The notes beneath the pieces were generated by a model. The model had not been told where the DNA came from, searched no databases, and worked only from the letters and a program-made list of their open reading frames with translations. The position numbers and the translations under genes were made by a program. Shown here piece after piece: positions 16,807-24,998 of a stretch of DNA of 64,000 nt. The DNA is from Dyadobacter frigoris (GTDB taxonomy: Bacteria > Bacteroidota > Bacteroidia > Cytophagales > Spirosomataceae): NCBI RefSeq assembly GCF_005280585.1, contig NZ_SZVO01000016.1, forward strand, positions 125,109-189,108, written 5' to 3'. Each line of letters begins with the position of its first letter. The stretch's first letter is position 1.

Positions 16807-19015
16807 GCTAAAAAAATTAATCAATTCAGTCACCACGCAGCTGTACGCGAATGCATTTATTCGCTGTCTTTTGCTGGCGGTTTCTGCTTTTGTACTGACG
16901 TCGGTATTCAAGCAAACTTCGCCGATCGCTCCCGTTTTAGCTTCTATTATTGGCTTGGGAATTGGCGCTTACATCACAAAGTTATATCAAAATAAAAAAC
17001 CGCAGGCGATCAGTTTGATTCATAAAACGGTTGGTGAATCAGAATATAGTTTGCATTTATTGGAAAAAGACGAGCTGAATATTGCCGAACAATTGCAGTT
17101 GGACAGGCTGAGTAAAAATGTTTCCGCAGGTCATTTCCATTACCGGAATCTGTATGACGGAACCATGATGTACGGTCTGATTTTCCTTTTTTCGCTGGTT
17201 TTTTACAATTTGTATCCGCACATGAATTTCTCAACAGGAAGTCAGAGTGCGGTTTTGAATACAACGAAAAACGTAGAAAAAGTAAATATTCTTATTGCTC
17301 CTTCTTTTGAAACTGCAAGTATTACAATTAATCCACCCTCTTATACGGCACTCCCAACCAAGAAATCTGCTGACTTGAATGTAAGTGCGATCATCGGTTC
17401 TGCTTTGAATTGGGATGTTACTTTCAGTCATCAGGATAATTTATCGGTACGATTGGCAAATAATCGTGGTGATGAGCTTTTGTTCAAAAAGGCAAATGGC
17501 ATTTTTCAATACAAGGATAAGCTGACTGGTTCCGGACTTTATTCGATTAAGGCCTATTGGAAAGATTCGCTCGTTTATCAGTCTGATTTTTACAAACTGG
17601 AAGCGCAACCCGATCTTGCTCCGAAAATTGAACCGGATTCAAAAGAATTATATCAATATCATTATCTAAAAGACAATAAAACGATTCAGGTTTCGGCAAA
17701 AATGTCGGATGACTTTAAAGTGAAAACTGCTTTTATCGTTGCTACTTTGGCTCGCGGTTCTGGCGAAAATGTTAAGTTTAGAGAAATGAAATTTCCATTA
17801 TCACCGGGCAATTTCAAGGAAGCCAAGCTAAGTCAGTCAATCGATTTAAAAGCTTTGAATTTCACGCCTGGCGACGAACTTTATTACTACTGGGCAGCGA
17901 TTGATAACAAAGAACCGGAAGCAAATTTTACAAAATCAGATACCTATTTCGTCGTTTATAAAGACACTGCAAAAGTCGAAGAATCTGAACTCTCGACAAT
18001 GTCTGTCAATACTGTCCCTGAATATTTCCGAAGTCAGCGTCAGATTATTATTGATACTGAAAAGCTGATTGCAAAAAGGAAAAAAATCAAAAAGGAAGAA
18101 TTTAACAGTACTTCCAACGAAATTGGTTTTGACCAAAAAGTACTCCGTTTGCGTTACGGGCAATTTTTAGGAGAAGAATTTGAACAAAATATTGGTGGCG
18201 GAGGCGGCGCGGCGCATGAAGAAAGTGGCAGCGGAAATATTCTGGACGCTTTTACCCACAAATCCGATTCAGAAGGAGAAGCTGCGGAAAACCGTAAATC
18301 TCAGCCGGAAGAATCACATCACGATCATGGCGGAGGTAATCAGGAAAGTGGGTCCAAGGATGCGATGGCAGAATTAATTGAGCAGTATGGACACGCACAT
18401 GACGATGCAGATGTAAACACATTTCATGAACAATCTACCAAAAGTTTGTTGAAAATGGCTTTGGAACAAATGTGGCAGTCGGAACTGCATTTACGTATGT
18501 ACGAGCCTGAAAAAGCCATTCCTTTTGAAACAAAAGCGCTTGAATATTTAAAACAAGCGCAGCATAAAGCCCGCGCATTTGTCAAGAAAAGCAGTTACGA
18601 TCCGCCTCCGATCAAGGAAAAGGAAAAACGGTTAACGGGTGAACTGACTGATCTTAGCAAGAATTTCAGTCAGGAAAAAATGATCAGTCTAACGAGAACC
18701 GAGCAGCTGGCAGCTGAGGTTTTGGGTTATCTGGAATATGACAAACTGAGTTCTTCTCAACGTGCAAAATTCCAGATTGCAGGAACACAATTATCGGATC
18801 GCCTTATGAATAGCGGACCTTTCAATGGCGGACTTCAAAATTGGTCCGTACTTGGCGCATTGCAGAAATTGATTAGCGGAAAACAAATTTCAGCGACCGA
18901 AAAACAGCAGCTCAAAACGGAATTATACAAACGCGCCGGAGCCAACGTACAAAGTGGCCGTTCGTATGTCAGCGAAAAAAAACTCGAAAATATTTTTTGG
19001 AAAAAACTAAAATGA
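16799..19015 (+). CDS. large membrane protein of the MoxR cluster (DUF4175-like)
   Basis: A 738-residue protein with hydrophobic segments near residues 20-60 and 120-142, then a long extracytoplasmic region. The first half includes beta-rich segments (for example SPPSYT-like INPPSYTALPTK), and the second half is helical and charged with a Gly/His/Ser-rich linker (GGGGGAAHEESGSGN, HHDHGGG) around residues 462-515. This is the pattern of DUF4175-like proteins in Bacteroidota MoxR clusters; the assignment rests on layout and is not certain. It overlaps the BatA-like gene by eight bases. The His/Asp-rich linker might bind metal. Confidence 0.65.
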   Translation: MYELKKLINSVTTQLYANAFIRCLLLAVSAFVLTSVFKQTSPIAPVLASIIGLGIGAYITKLYQNKKPQAISLIHKTVGESEYSLHLLEKDELNIAEQLQLDRLSKNVSAGHFHYRNLYDGTMMYGLIFLFSLVFYNLYPHMNFSTGSQSAVLNTTKNVEKVNILIAPSFETASITINPPSYTALPTKKSADLNVSAIIGSALNWDVTFSHQDNLSVRLANNRGDELLFKKANGIFQYKDKLTGSGLYSIKAYWKDSLVYQSDFYKLEAQPDLAPKIEPDSKELYQYHYLKDNKTIQVSAKMSDDFKVKTAFIVATLARGSGENVKFREMKFPLSPGNFKEAKLSQSIDLKALNFTPGDELYYYWAAIDNKEPEANFTKSDTYFVVYKDTAKVEESELSTMSVNTVPEYFRSQRQIIIDTEKLIAKRKKIKKEEFNSTSNEIGFDQKVLRLRYGQFLGEEFEQNIGGGGGAAHEESGSGNILDAFTHKSDSEGEAAENRKSQPEESHHDHGGGNQESGSKDAMAELIEQYGHAHDDADVNTFHEQSTKSLLKMALEQMWQSELHLRMYEPEKAIPFETKALEYLKQAQHKARAFVKKSSYDPPPIKEKEKRLTGELTDLSKNFSQEKMISLTRTEQLAAEVLGYLEYDKLSSSQRAKFQIAGTQLSDRLMNSGPFNGGLQNWSVLGALQKLISGKQISATEKQQLKTELYKRAGANVQSGRSYVSEKKLENIFWKKLK

Positions 19016-19044
19016 AACCGGCTGAAAATATCCGGAACTAGTGT

Positions 19045-20718
19045 ATGATTGCATTTGATTTCAACTGGTCAGAACCACTAAACCTGGTTTTGATTTTATT
19101 TCTTATCCTTCTCGGAAGTGGACAGATATGGCTTTTGCTGCGAAGTTCCGGTCCGGATATTTCGAAGCAGAAAATGGGAATCAGAATTGCTTTAAACTTA
19201 TTATTATGGTTGACCGTCGCCGGATTTGTACTTCAGCCGATCTTTCGGAGTATTGTTTTATCGGGTAAAGTAATGATTGCAGGAAAGGACGTTCCTTCCA
19301 AAGAAATAAAAAGAATTCAGGATAGTTTACATATCCGTGAGGTATTTTCAGAAGGTAATTTAAAGGGGAAATCTTTTGATACATTAACGCTTGTCGGACA
19401 GGATTTTAGTCCCGCATTTTTTTCAGATCTCAGTCAGCAAATAACGACTTCCGTTATTATTAACCGGATTCCATACTTTTCTGATCATGTTATCCAATCG
19501 ATTTCCTGGAACGGAATCATTAGAAAAGGACAAGTTCAGCGTATCATAGGCTCGGTTAATTCTTCGGATGCTCAATGGGCAAAAGTTAAGTTTGGCAATC
19601 AGACGCTGGACAGTGTAAAACTGGAAAAAGGCAATCAAACTTTTGATTTATCTTTTCCCGTTTTTACGGAAAAAAGGACAAAAGTTGATTTGTATCTGGG
19701 CGATGATCATCAAGAGACAATTCAGTTTTTCGCCCGCCCTTTACCGCCTCTGACTTTTCAGATAATACTGGATAACCCGGATTTCGAAAGCCGAAGCCTT
19801 GCGACCTGGTTGGGTAACCGGGGGAATTCGGTTGAGATTTCAACCAATTTGTCAAAAGATATCCGAAGCAAGCTGACACTTAATAAAACAGGAACGCCTG
19901 ATGTAATTATCACCGATCCTAAAAATGCATCCAATGCGGAGGTTAAAAAGGCCCTGGCAACTGGCAAAAGCATTTTATTTATCAATCTTTCTAATGGTTC
20001 ATCTGATATTACATCAATCAATAGTGCATTAGGTACCAAATTTCAGATTAAGAAGATATCCAATGAAGAAGCGTTACCGGTTATTGGTGAGCTTTCAAAA
20101 TTGCCCTTTGATTTTGGTAAGTCCAATGGATATATGACGGTTTCCAAATATCCTGTTGCTGTTGAAAAGACCACTGGTAAAGTTGCCGTGAGCTTGTTAA
20201 ATGAAACATTTCCAACTTTACTTAACGGCGATAGTATTTCTTACGGAAATATCTGGACAAGTGTTATCGCAGCTATCCATCCTGCTTACCAATCAAATGT
20301 AGAAGTAAATTCGCCGGTTTATAAAGGATTTAAAACTGATTTAAAATTTAATAATCTTATCAATAATCCTGTTTCAATGGTTCTTGGTGCCGATACGCTG
20401 CATCTGAATTACTCGGCGATCAACAAACAAAGTGCTGATGTAAGCTTCATTCCTTCCGAATCCTCCTGGTTGAAGCTGTCCGATGATTCAGAAATTAATA
20501 TAACTGACAGCCTGGATTTCAATGATTATTATAAGAGTAAGATCGTTGATCAGTTTGTGAAATCGAGATTACAATTACAAGTAGAATTGAATGATGTGGT
20601 TAAAGTTTCAGATCAAGCGTTACAACATTTAAATGAAAGCAGAATCCCGGATTGGATCTGGTTTTTGACGTTTGTTTTATGTTTTTCGGCCCTTTGGTTG
20701 GAGCCGAAATTTAATTAG
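19045..20718 (+). CDS. membrane protein closing the MoxR cluster
   Basis: A 557-residue protein with two N-terminal membrane helices (about 13-33 and 48-70), a long soluble beta-rich region and a C-terminal helix (about 532-550, WIWFLTFVLCFSALWL). The organisation matches the BatA-like membrane proteins that end such clusters, with a GATase1/VWA-like central fold possible around residues 235-330, but I do not recognise a named domain. It starts 29 bp after the preceding stop and is the last gene of the run. A quartet of small palindromes follows its stop. Confidence 0.6.
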   Translation: MIAFDFNWSEPLNLVLILFLILLGSGQIWLLLRSSGPDISKQKMGIRIALNLLLWLTVAGFVLQPIFRSIVLSGKVMIAGKDVPSKEIKRIQDSLHIREVFSEGNLKGKSFDTLTLVGQDFSPAFFSDLSQQITTSVIINRIPYFSDHVIQSISWNGIIRKGQVQRIIGSVNSSDAQWAKVKFGNQTLDSVKLEKGNQTFDLSFPVFTEKRTKVDLYLGDDHQETIQFFARPLPPLTFQIILDNPDFESRSLATWLGNRGNSVEISTNLSKDIRSKLTLNKTGTPDVIITDPKNASNAEVKKALATGKSILFINLSNGSSDITSINSALGTKFQIKKISNEEALPVIGELSKLPFDFGKSNGYMTVSKYPVAVEKTTGKVAVSLLNETFPTLLNGDSISYGNIWTSVIAAIHPAYQSNVEVNSPVYKGFKTDLKFNNLINNPVSMVLGADTLHLNYSAINKQSADVSFIPSESSWLKLSDDSEINITDSLDFNDYYKSKIVDQFVKSRLQLQVELNDVVKVSDQALQHLNESRIPDWIWFLTFVLCFSALWLEPKFN

Positions 20719-21146
20719 ATGGTTATCTTTTAATTATTTCGGTGCGCTGCACCTTTTATCAGGCTTCATCGTTTTTTTTGGCTTCAAATATTGGGTGCGT
20801 CACACCTTTTTCTGGAATTCCTATATCTGGCTGGCTGCTATTATTTGGTTGTGTTGCCTTTTGCCTGGATTTCAATATCTGTTTGCATTCATAAGGCTAC
20901 AATTATTAATGGTGCAGAGCACCAAAATACTTGTAGAAAAAATTAATGATTCTCTCATTTCCATAGGTGCGGAGCACCGAAATAATTGAATTTAATCAGC
21001 CCAAAATCACTCACAATATTTTAAAATTGTATTCTCTTAATCCTCAAAAACTTTACCCTAAATCAACTACTTTTACGCCCCAAAGAATCTGATTTTTTAA
21101 TCGTTTTGCTTTATTGTAAAATCATATTGATACAAAAACAAGATTT
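20719..21146. other. intergenic stretch with REP-like palindromes
   Basis: This 428-base gap lies between the MoxR cluster and the HipA-like gene. Apart from the REP-like quartet it is AT-rich and without a convincing gene; an open frame of 105 codons across it is built from the repeats. The HipA gene's promoter is presumably in its last 150 bases, but I see no clear consensus element. Confidence 0.55.
20741..20978. repeat. four REP-like GGTGC-N3-GCACC palindromes
   Basis: Four short palindromes lie within 240 bases: GGTGCGCTGCACC at 20741-20753, GGTGCGTCACACC at 20794-20806 (one mismatch), GGTGCAGAGCACC at 20911-20923 and GGTGCGGAGCACC at 20966-20978. Flanks show orientation: copy 1 reads TTTC before the core while copy 4 reads GAAAT after it, and copies 2 and 3 mirror each other likewise. 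The outer and inner pairs are therefore nested inverted repeats, like REP/BIME elements. They could fold, act in mRNA stability or be targets of a RAYT-type transposase, which is not in the window. Confidence 0.7.
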
Positions 21147-21944
21147 ATGAATAAAAACGGACTTCAACTCAGAACCGTTAATGTGATACGTTATGTGACC
21201 CCTTTACGTGAAGGCGGATCACTGCCAGCGATTGCAGAAGCGGATGATGACTTTTTATATGTATTGAAATTCAGAGGCGCCGGGCAGGGTGTAAAAGCAC
21301 TTATTGCGGAGTTAATAGGCGGGGAAATTGCACGTGCATTAGGATTCAGAATGCCTGAAATTGTTTTTGCCAATCTGGATGAAATGTTTGGTATGACAGA
21401 GCCGGACGAAGAAATTCAGGATTTGTTGAAGGCGAGCACAGGATTGAATTTAGCGATGCATTACTTATCAGGCGCAATTACTTTTGATCCTCAGGTAACC
21501 ACGGTTGATCCAAAACTTGCCTCCCAAATTGTCTGGCTGGATTGTCTTTTGACCAATGTAGACCGGACGGCTAGAAATACCAATATGTTGATCTGGCATA
21601 AAGAATTATGGCTTATTGACCACGGCGCGTCCTTATATTTTCATCATTCCTGGACCAACTGGGAGGAACAGGCAAGGCGTCCCTTTGTTCAGATCAAAGA
21701 TCATGTATTGTTACCACGAGCCTCAGAACTTGATTTAGTTAATGAATCTTTCAAATCTTTATTAACCGATGATTTGATCAATTCTATTGTTTCAATCATT
21801 CCGGACGAATGGCTGCTTCAGGATGCTCCTTTTGAAACAGCGGATGAGCATCGTCAGGCTTATGCCAAATTTTTAATTTCAAGAATTTCAGTGTCAGAAG
21901 TATTTGTAAAAGAAGCGCAGAATGCAAGAACATCACTTATTTGA
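21147..21944 (+). CDS. HipA-like kinase (HipA_2 type)
   Basis: A 265-residue HipA-family kinase of the short type without the N-terminal HipB-contacting domain. Kinase features are visible: an ATP-contact lysine in VLKFRGAGQG (Lys41), the catalytic segment TNVDRTARNTN (Asp139, Asn144) and a metal-binding LIDHG (Asp158). Classical HipA phosphorylates glutamyl-tRNA synthetase and is neutralised by HipB, but no HTH antitoxin is adjacent here. The 3' end overlaps a DUF3037 gene by 23 bases, a pairing seen repeatedly for this kinase type (family knowledge). The target is unknown. Confidence 0.82.
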   Translation: MNKNGLQLRTVNVIRYVTPLREGGSLPAIAEADDDFLYVLKFRGAGQGVKALIAELIGGEIARALGFRMPEIVFANLDEMFGMTEPDEEIQDLLKASTGLNLAMHYLSGAITFDPQVTTVDPKLASQIVWLDCLLTNVDRTARNTNMLIWHKELWLIDHGASLYFHHSWTNWEEQARRPFVQIKDHVLLPRASELDLVNESFKSLLTDDLINSIVSIIPDEWLLQDAPFETADEHRQAYAKFLISRISVSEVFVKEAQNARTSLI

Positions 21945-22305
21945 GTACGCCGTCATTCGCGTCGTACCGAGAGTCGAGCGCGAAGAGTTTTTGAATGTAG
22001 GGGTAATTCTCTACTGCCCGAAACAGGGGTTTTTACAAAGTAAAATCAATCTGGACATTGAACGCCTTAGTGCTTTTTCGGGAAAGCTTGATATTTCTGA
22101 AATGGAAGATTATCTGGCAGCTTTAAGCCGGATTTGTATTGGCGGGAAAACGGCCGGGCCGATTGGAAAGTTACCGATTGCTTCCCGTTTTCGCTGGTTA
22201 ACCGCCACCCGAAGTACTGTTGTCCAAACTTCAAAAGTCCATCCCGGGTTTTGTAAAGATGCGGGCTTGACGTTGGATAAGTTATTTAATGAGATGGTTT
22301 TGTAG
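21922..22305 (+). CDS. DUF3037 domain protein
   Basis: A 127-residue DUF3037 protein (N-terminal pattern FEYAVIRVVPRVEREEFLNVGVILYCP). Function is unknown. It overlaps the HipA-like kinase gene by 23 bases in a different frame, so the two are translationally coupled and probably act together, perhaps as regulator or substrate of the kinase; that is inference. It has no signal peptide or membrane helix. A pair of CCTGAAAGG repeats begins 6 bases after the stop. Confidence 0.82.
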   Translation: MQEHHLFEYAVIRVVPRVEREEFLNVGVILYCPKQGFLQSKINLDIERLSAFSGKLDISEMEDYLAALSRICIGGKTAGPIGKLPIASRFRWLTATRSTVVQTSKVHPGFCKDAGLTLDKLFNEMVL

Positions 22306-22310
22306 GGAGC

Positions 22311-22382
22311 AATCCTGAAAGGATGACATTATTGTAGAATAGCATGTCAAACAAATTAAGTCAAACCCTGAAAGGGTGACAT
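22311..22382. repeat. composite CCTGAAAGG repeat, locus 1
   Basis: Two related 19-20 base units, AATCCTGAAAGGATGACAT (22311-22329) and AAACCCTGAAAGGGTGACAT (22363-22382), start 52 bases apart. The same two-unit arrangement with the same 52-base offset occurs at 45475-45546. Each unit has a small inverted core (CCCT...AGGG). It is an interspersed repeat of unknown function. Confidence 0.75.
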
Positions 22383-22393
22383 AGTTTAAAGTT

Positions 22394-22434
22394 AAAATGC
22401 TTCGTCCATTGAATTGGGCGAAGCATTTTATTTT
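22394..22434. terminator. bidirectional terminator
   Basis: A 14-bp stem (AAAATGCTTCGTCC paired with GGGCGAAGCATTTT, one G-T pair) is flanked by A and T runs. It sits between the convergent DUF3037 gene and the thioredoxin-like gene and can end transcripts from both sides. Confidence 0.85.
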
Positions 22435-22454
22435 ACAAAACAGACTATATAACC

Positions 22455-22940
22455 TTAAAATGCTTTCAAAGTTTTGAATATTTCAGCGTATGGTTGCTCT
22501 CCTTCGTAGATTTTTACCAATTTTCCGGATTTGTCATACATTGCCAGGTAAGGAAAAGATCTGATCTGATAATACTTCTGAACAAGGTAACTTGTTCCTT
22601 CTGTACCAAGTTTAATGTTTGGATAAGCGGCCAGATTATAATCTTTTTCAAACTTTTTGATCATTTCCATGGATTGAAAAGTAATCATAACCAATTGCTT
22701 GTTGGTCATCACCGTATAATTTTTAAGCAGTGCCTTCGTGAAATTCTGGCAATGATCGCAGTCGGGTGAAAAGTACATCAGCACAACCGGACCTGGACCG
22801 AGCTGCGAAGAATTAAAAGGTTTTCCATTCGCAAGTGTGATTTGAAATGGAGCTATTTTTTTTAATCCAATTGCAGACTGAGAAAAAGCAGTACCCGCAA
22901 TCAGGACATACAGGAGTAGGGGAATTATTTTTTTAGACAT
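22455..22940 (-). CDS. secreted thioredoxin-like protein
   Basis: A 161-residue redoxin with an N-terminal signal peptide (about residues 1-21, ending TAFSQ). The thioredoxin-fold active site is CDHC at residues 61-64, preceded by VVLMYFSPD, and a later RSFPYLAMYD supplies the cis-proline position. It would act in the periplasm as a thiol-disulfide oxidoreductase of the TlpA/AhpC-TSA type. The gene stands alone, convergent with DUF3037 and divergent from the small secreted protein at 23151. The redox partner is unknown. Confidence 0.88.
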   Translation of the reverse strand: MSKKIIPLLLYVLIAGTAFSQSAIGLKKIAPFQITLANGKPFNSSQLGPGPVVLMYFSPDCDHCQNFTKALLKNYTVMTNKQLVMITFQSMEMIKKFEKDYNLAAYPNIKLGTEGTSYLVQKYYQIRSFPYLAMYDKSGKLVKIYEGEQPYAEIFKTLKAF

Positions 22941-23096
22941 CGGAAATTTAGTTTTAACAAGGCTGCAAGATATGATTCTTTTTAATAGGGACGAATTTTC
23001 AAGTGACGGTTAACAACGAAATAGATGGAAATAAATCTTTTACATTTCATTTACAATCTTTTACACGTGATTCAAGGTCAGCATATTTTCTACTGA

Positions 23097-23104
23097 TACA
23101 TTTG
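23097..23104 (+). promoter_or_regulatory. -7 element for the small secreted protein genes
   Basis: TACATTTG exactly matches the Bacteroidota -7 consensus TAnnTTTG and lies about 45 bases before the ATG at 23151. No clear -33 TTTG is seen at the expected distance. Confidence 0.5.
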
Positions 23105-23150
23105 ATTCATGCCCGGTTCCGGGTTTTGTTTAACTTAAATAAAAAGGATC

Positions 23151-23558
23151 ATGAAAAATCTATTTTATCTCCCTTGCCTATTTTTATTAGCCATTACTAA
23201 CCCATTATTTGCCCAAAACAAATTCACAAACTGTTCCGCTGCTTTTCTAAATGACAAGATGATCGTGACGGAATACAGTACAAAAGGTAAAAGTACTGTC
23301 AACGAAAAGGCTACCGGAGAGCTTACCGTATACACCGCCGAACTTGGACCGACTACCAACAAACCAGTTGAGAAAATCGTGTTCAAGGTTGCCATCCGCG
23401 ACAAAGATTCTAAAACGTTGGTTATGTTTTCCGACCAAGCTTTCAAACAGATCGCTATCCAGAATATTCTAAAAAAATGTAAAAAAGGAGACGCGATTGT
23501 TTTAATGACCACAGACAGTCAATACGCTTTGCCGCATAATGAAATTCTTGTTTTATAA
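23151..23558 (+). CDS. small secreted protein of unknown function
   Basis: A 135-residue protein with a clear signal peptide (hydrophobic to about residue 20, cleavage near LFAQ). The mature part is beta-rich with the pattern GELTVYTAELG, then IQNILKKCKKGDAIVLMT, like small carbohydrate- or peptide-binding beta domains of Bacteroidota (a GldM C-terminal-like pattern is possible). The protein 15 bp downstream shares this pattern, so the two are probably old paralogues. They precede a membrane-anchored winged-helix regulator, suggesting a periplasmic role in sensing. I do not recognise a named family. Confidence 0.75.
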   Translation: MKNLFYLPCLFLLAITNPLFAQNKFTNCSAAFLNDKMIVTEYSTKGKSTVNEKATGELTVYTAELGPTTNKPVEKIVFKVAIRDKDSKTLVMFSDQAFKQIAIQNILKKCKKGDAIVLMTTDSQYALPHNEILVL

Positions 23559-23573
23559 TAAATCCGTTCCAAA

Positions 23574-24032
23574 ATGAAAAATATAATAACGAAGTTCACG
23601 ATGGTTCTCATTTGTGTATTCACAATTTCAATTTCCGACGCATTACCTAAAAATGGTACGAGCAATGGTATTTCATTACTTCTTAATGGAAAATTGGCAG
23701 AGCCTGAAAATTTTATCCACGCAACAAATGGGCGTTTGACTTTGATCGACATAAATTCGAAATCCGGCCCTAAAACCGAATTGCAATTTTTCGCTTATCT
23801 TAGACGAGAGGGGAAAATCGTTGATGTTAATGCTTACGCACATAATTTTTCAGTTCGTAGTATTGAGTTGACCGAGATTTTAAAATCGGCGAAAGTGGGG
23901 GATGATATCATTATTGAACCTGCCAACAAAACTAATATTTCGGGTAGGAAAATAATATATGTCACTTATTCTATGTTGTTCCCTGTATTTAACTGGTTTC
24001 CATTTTTGAATAAAAACAAGGGAGGATGTTAA
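23574..24032 (+). CDS. small secreted protein, paralogue of its neighbour
   Basis: A 152-residue protein with an N-terminal signal sequence (about residues 1-24). Its core (GRLTLIDINSKSG ... ELTEILKSAKVGDDIIIEP) aligns in pattern with the preceding protein (GELTVYTAELG ... IQNILKKCKKGDAIVLM). The C-terminus has a hydrophobic stretch (YSMLFPVFNWFPFLN) and ends KGGC. It is probably in one transcript with the gene upstream (15 bp gap) and the regulator gene downstream (41 bp gap). Function unknown. Confidence 0.72.
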   Translation: MKNIITKFTMVLICVFTISISDALPKNGTSNGISLLLNGKLAEPENFIHATNGRLTLIDINSKSGPKTELQFFAYLRREGKIVDVNAYAHNFSVRSIELTEILKSAKVGDDIIIEPANKTNISGRKIIYVTYSMLFPVFNWFPFLNKNKGGC

Positions 24033-24073
24033 TTCACGTCGTTTTGCTAAGTTTATAATAAAATTTCGAAAGG

Positions 24074-24973
24074 ATGAATTTCAGAGATGTCAGATTGAAA
24101 ACAACCGCGACAGTCACTTTTTTAGTGATGATTTTTCTGATATTTTCTGCGCTCGAAAAAGTGACGGGGAACAATGATTCTGTCAGGTTTTCTGAAAAAG
24201 TAAATCTTGCTTTGCGCCGCACTGCTCATCTTTTACTTGTTGAAAATGGAGATTCTACATCAGGAATTACGCCGGTTCAACAGCAGGATGCAAACACATT
24301 TTTAGTGAGGATTGATAAACTTTTTGATTATGATAAGCTTCCCGATCTGTTGCAAAAATCATTGAAAATTCATGGGATAGATCGGGGTTACGATGTTTCG
24401 GTACTTCGTTGCGAAAACAGCACGATTGTTTTGGGGTATAATTTTCAAGATTTAAATCAAAAAAAAGGAGTGCCGTGCAGCGGACGAAAATTGGAAGCTG
24501 GTTGTTATAATTTGAAAGTAAGTTTTTATCCGGAAACAAAAACTGCGTCTGCAACCAGTAACTGGTGGATTTTGCCAGTAGGGAGCTTGCTTGCAGGATT
24601 GGGTTTTATTGTTTGGAAAAGAAGCACGAAGGATATTAATCCGGTTAATGATCCATCGGACGATTATATCGATAACAAGATAAATTTCGGAAATTCTGCA
24701 TTGGATATGACCAATTTAATTTTGATCTCAGAACGCAAAACTTATAATCTGACTTACAGGGAAGCCAAGCTTCTTCATCTTTTTACCAATAATAAAAACA
24801 AGGTTTTGGAAAGAGATTTTATTCTAAAATCAGTTTGGGAAGATGAAGGAATTGTGGTTGGCAGGAGCGTTGATGTTTTCGTTTCCAGATTGAGAAAAAT
24901 GCTGGCGGAGGATTTAAATGTGAAAATCAGTGCTGTGCATGGGGTTGGTTATCGTTTGGAAGTTTCCAAATAG
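24074..24973 (+). CDS. membrane-anchored winged-helix transcriptional regulator
   Basis: A 299-residue protein of ToxR-like plan in reverse: an N-terminal membrane helix (about 10-27), a periplasmic region of some 130 residues, a second helix (about 165-180, WWILPVGSLLAGLGFIVW), then a cytoplasmic OmpR/PhoB-type winged helix (about 215-299) with the typical ending SRLRKMLAEDLNVKISAVHGVGYRLE. There is no receiver domain, so the signal probably passes directly through the membrane. The two secreted proteins encoded just upstream are candidate ligands or partners, by position only. Two cysteines in the periplasmic part (near VLRCENS and VPCSG) could form a redox-sensitive disulfide. Confidence 0.82.
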   Translation: MNFRDVRLKTTATVTFLVMIFLIFSALEKVTGNNDSVRFSEKVNLALRRTAHLLLVENGDSTSGITPVQQQDANTFLVRIDKLFDYDKLPDLLQKSLKIHGIDRGYDVSVLRCENSTIVLGYNFQDLNQKKGVPCSGRKLEAGCYNLKVSFYPETKTASATSNWWILPVGSLLAGLGFIVWKRSTKDINPVNDPSDDYIDNKINFGNSALDMTNLILISERKTYNLTYREAKLLHLFTNNKNKVLERDFILKSVWEDEGIVVGRSVDVFVSRLRKMLAEDLNVKISAVHGVGYRLEVSK

Positions 24974-24998
24974 CAAGAGCCTGTATCCAATGATTTTT

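Noticed and set aside
20741..20978. Possible small CRISPR array
   Set aside because: The repeats are only 13 bases, palindromic, in both orientations and irregularly spaced, with no cas genes nearby.
20672..20989. Open frame for a 105-residue hydrophobic protein after the MoxR cluster
   Set aside because: It overlaps the preceding gene, spans all four REP-like palindromes and its hydrophobic sequence follows from them; no start signal or family pattern supports it.
23003..23200. Short plus-strand frame upstream of the secreted protein genes
   Set aside because: It overlaps the signal peptide of the gene at 23151 and has low-complexity, non-family sequence.
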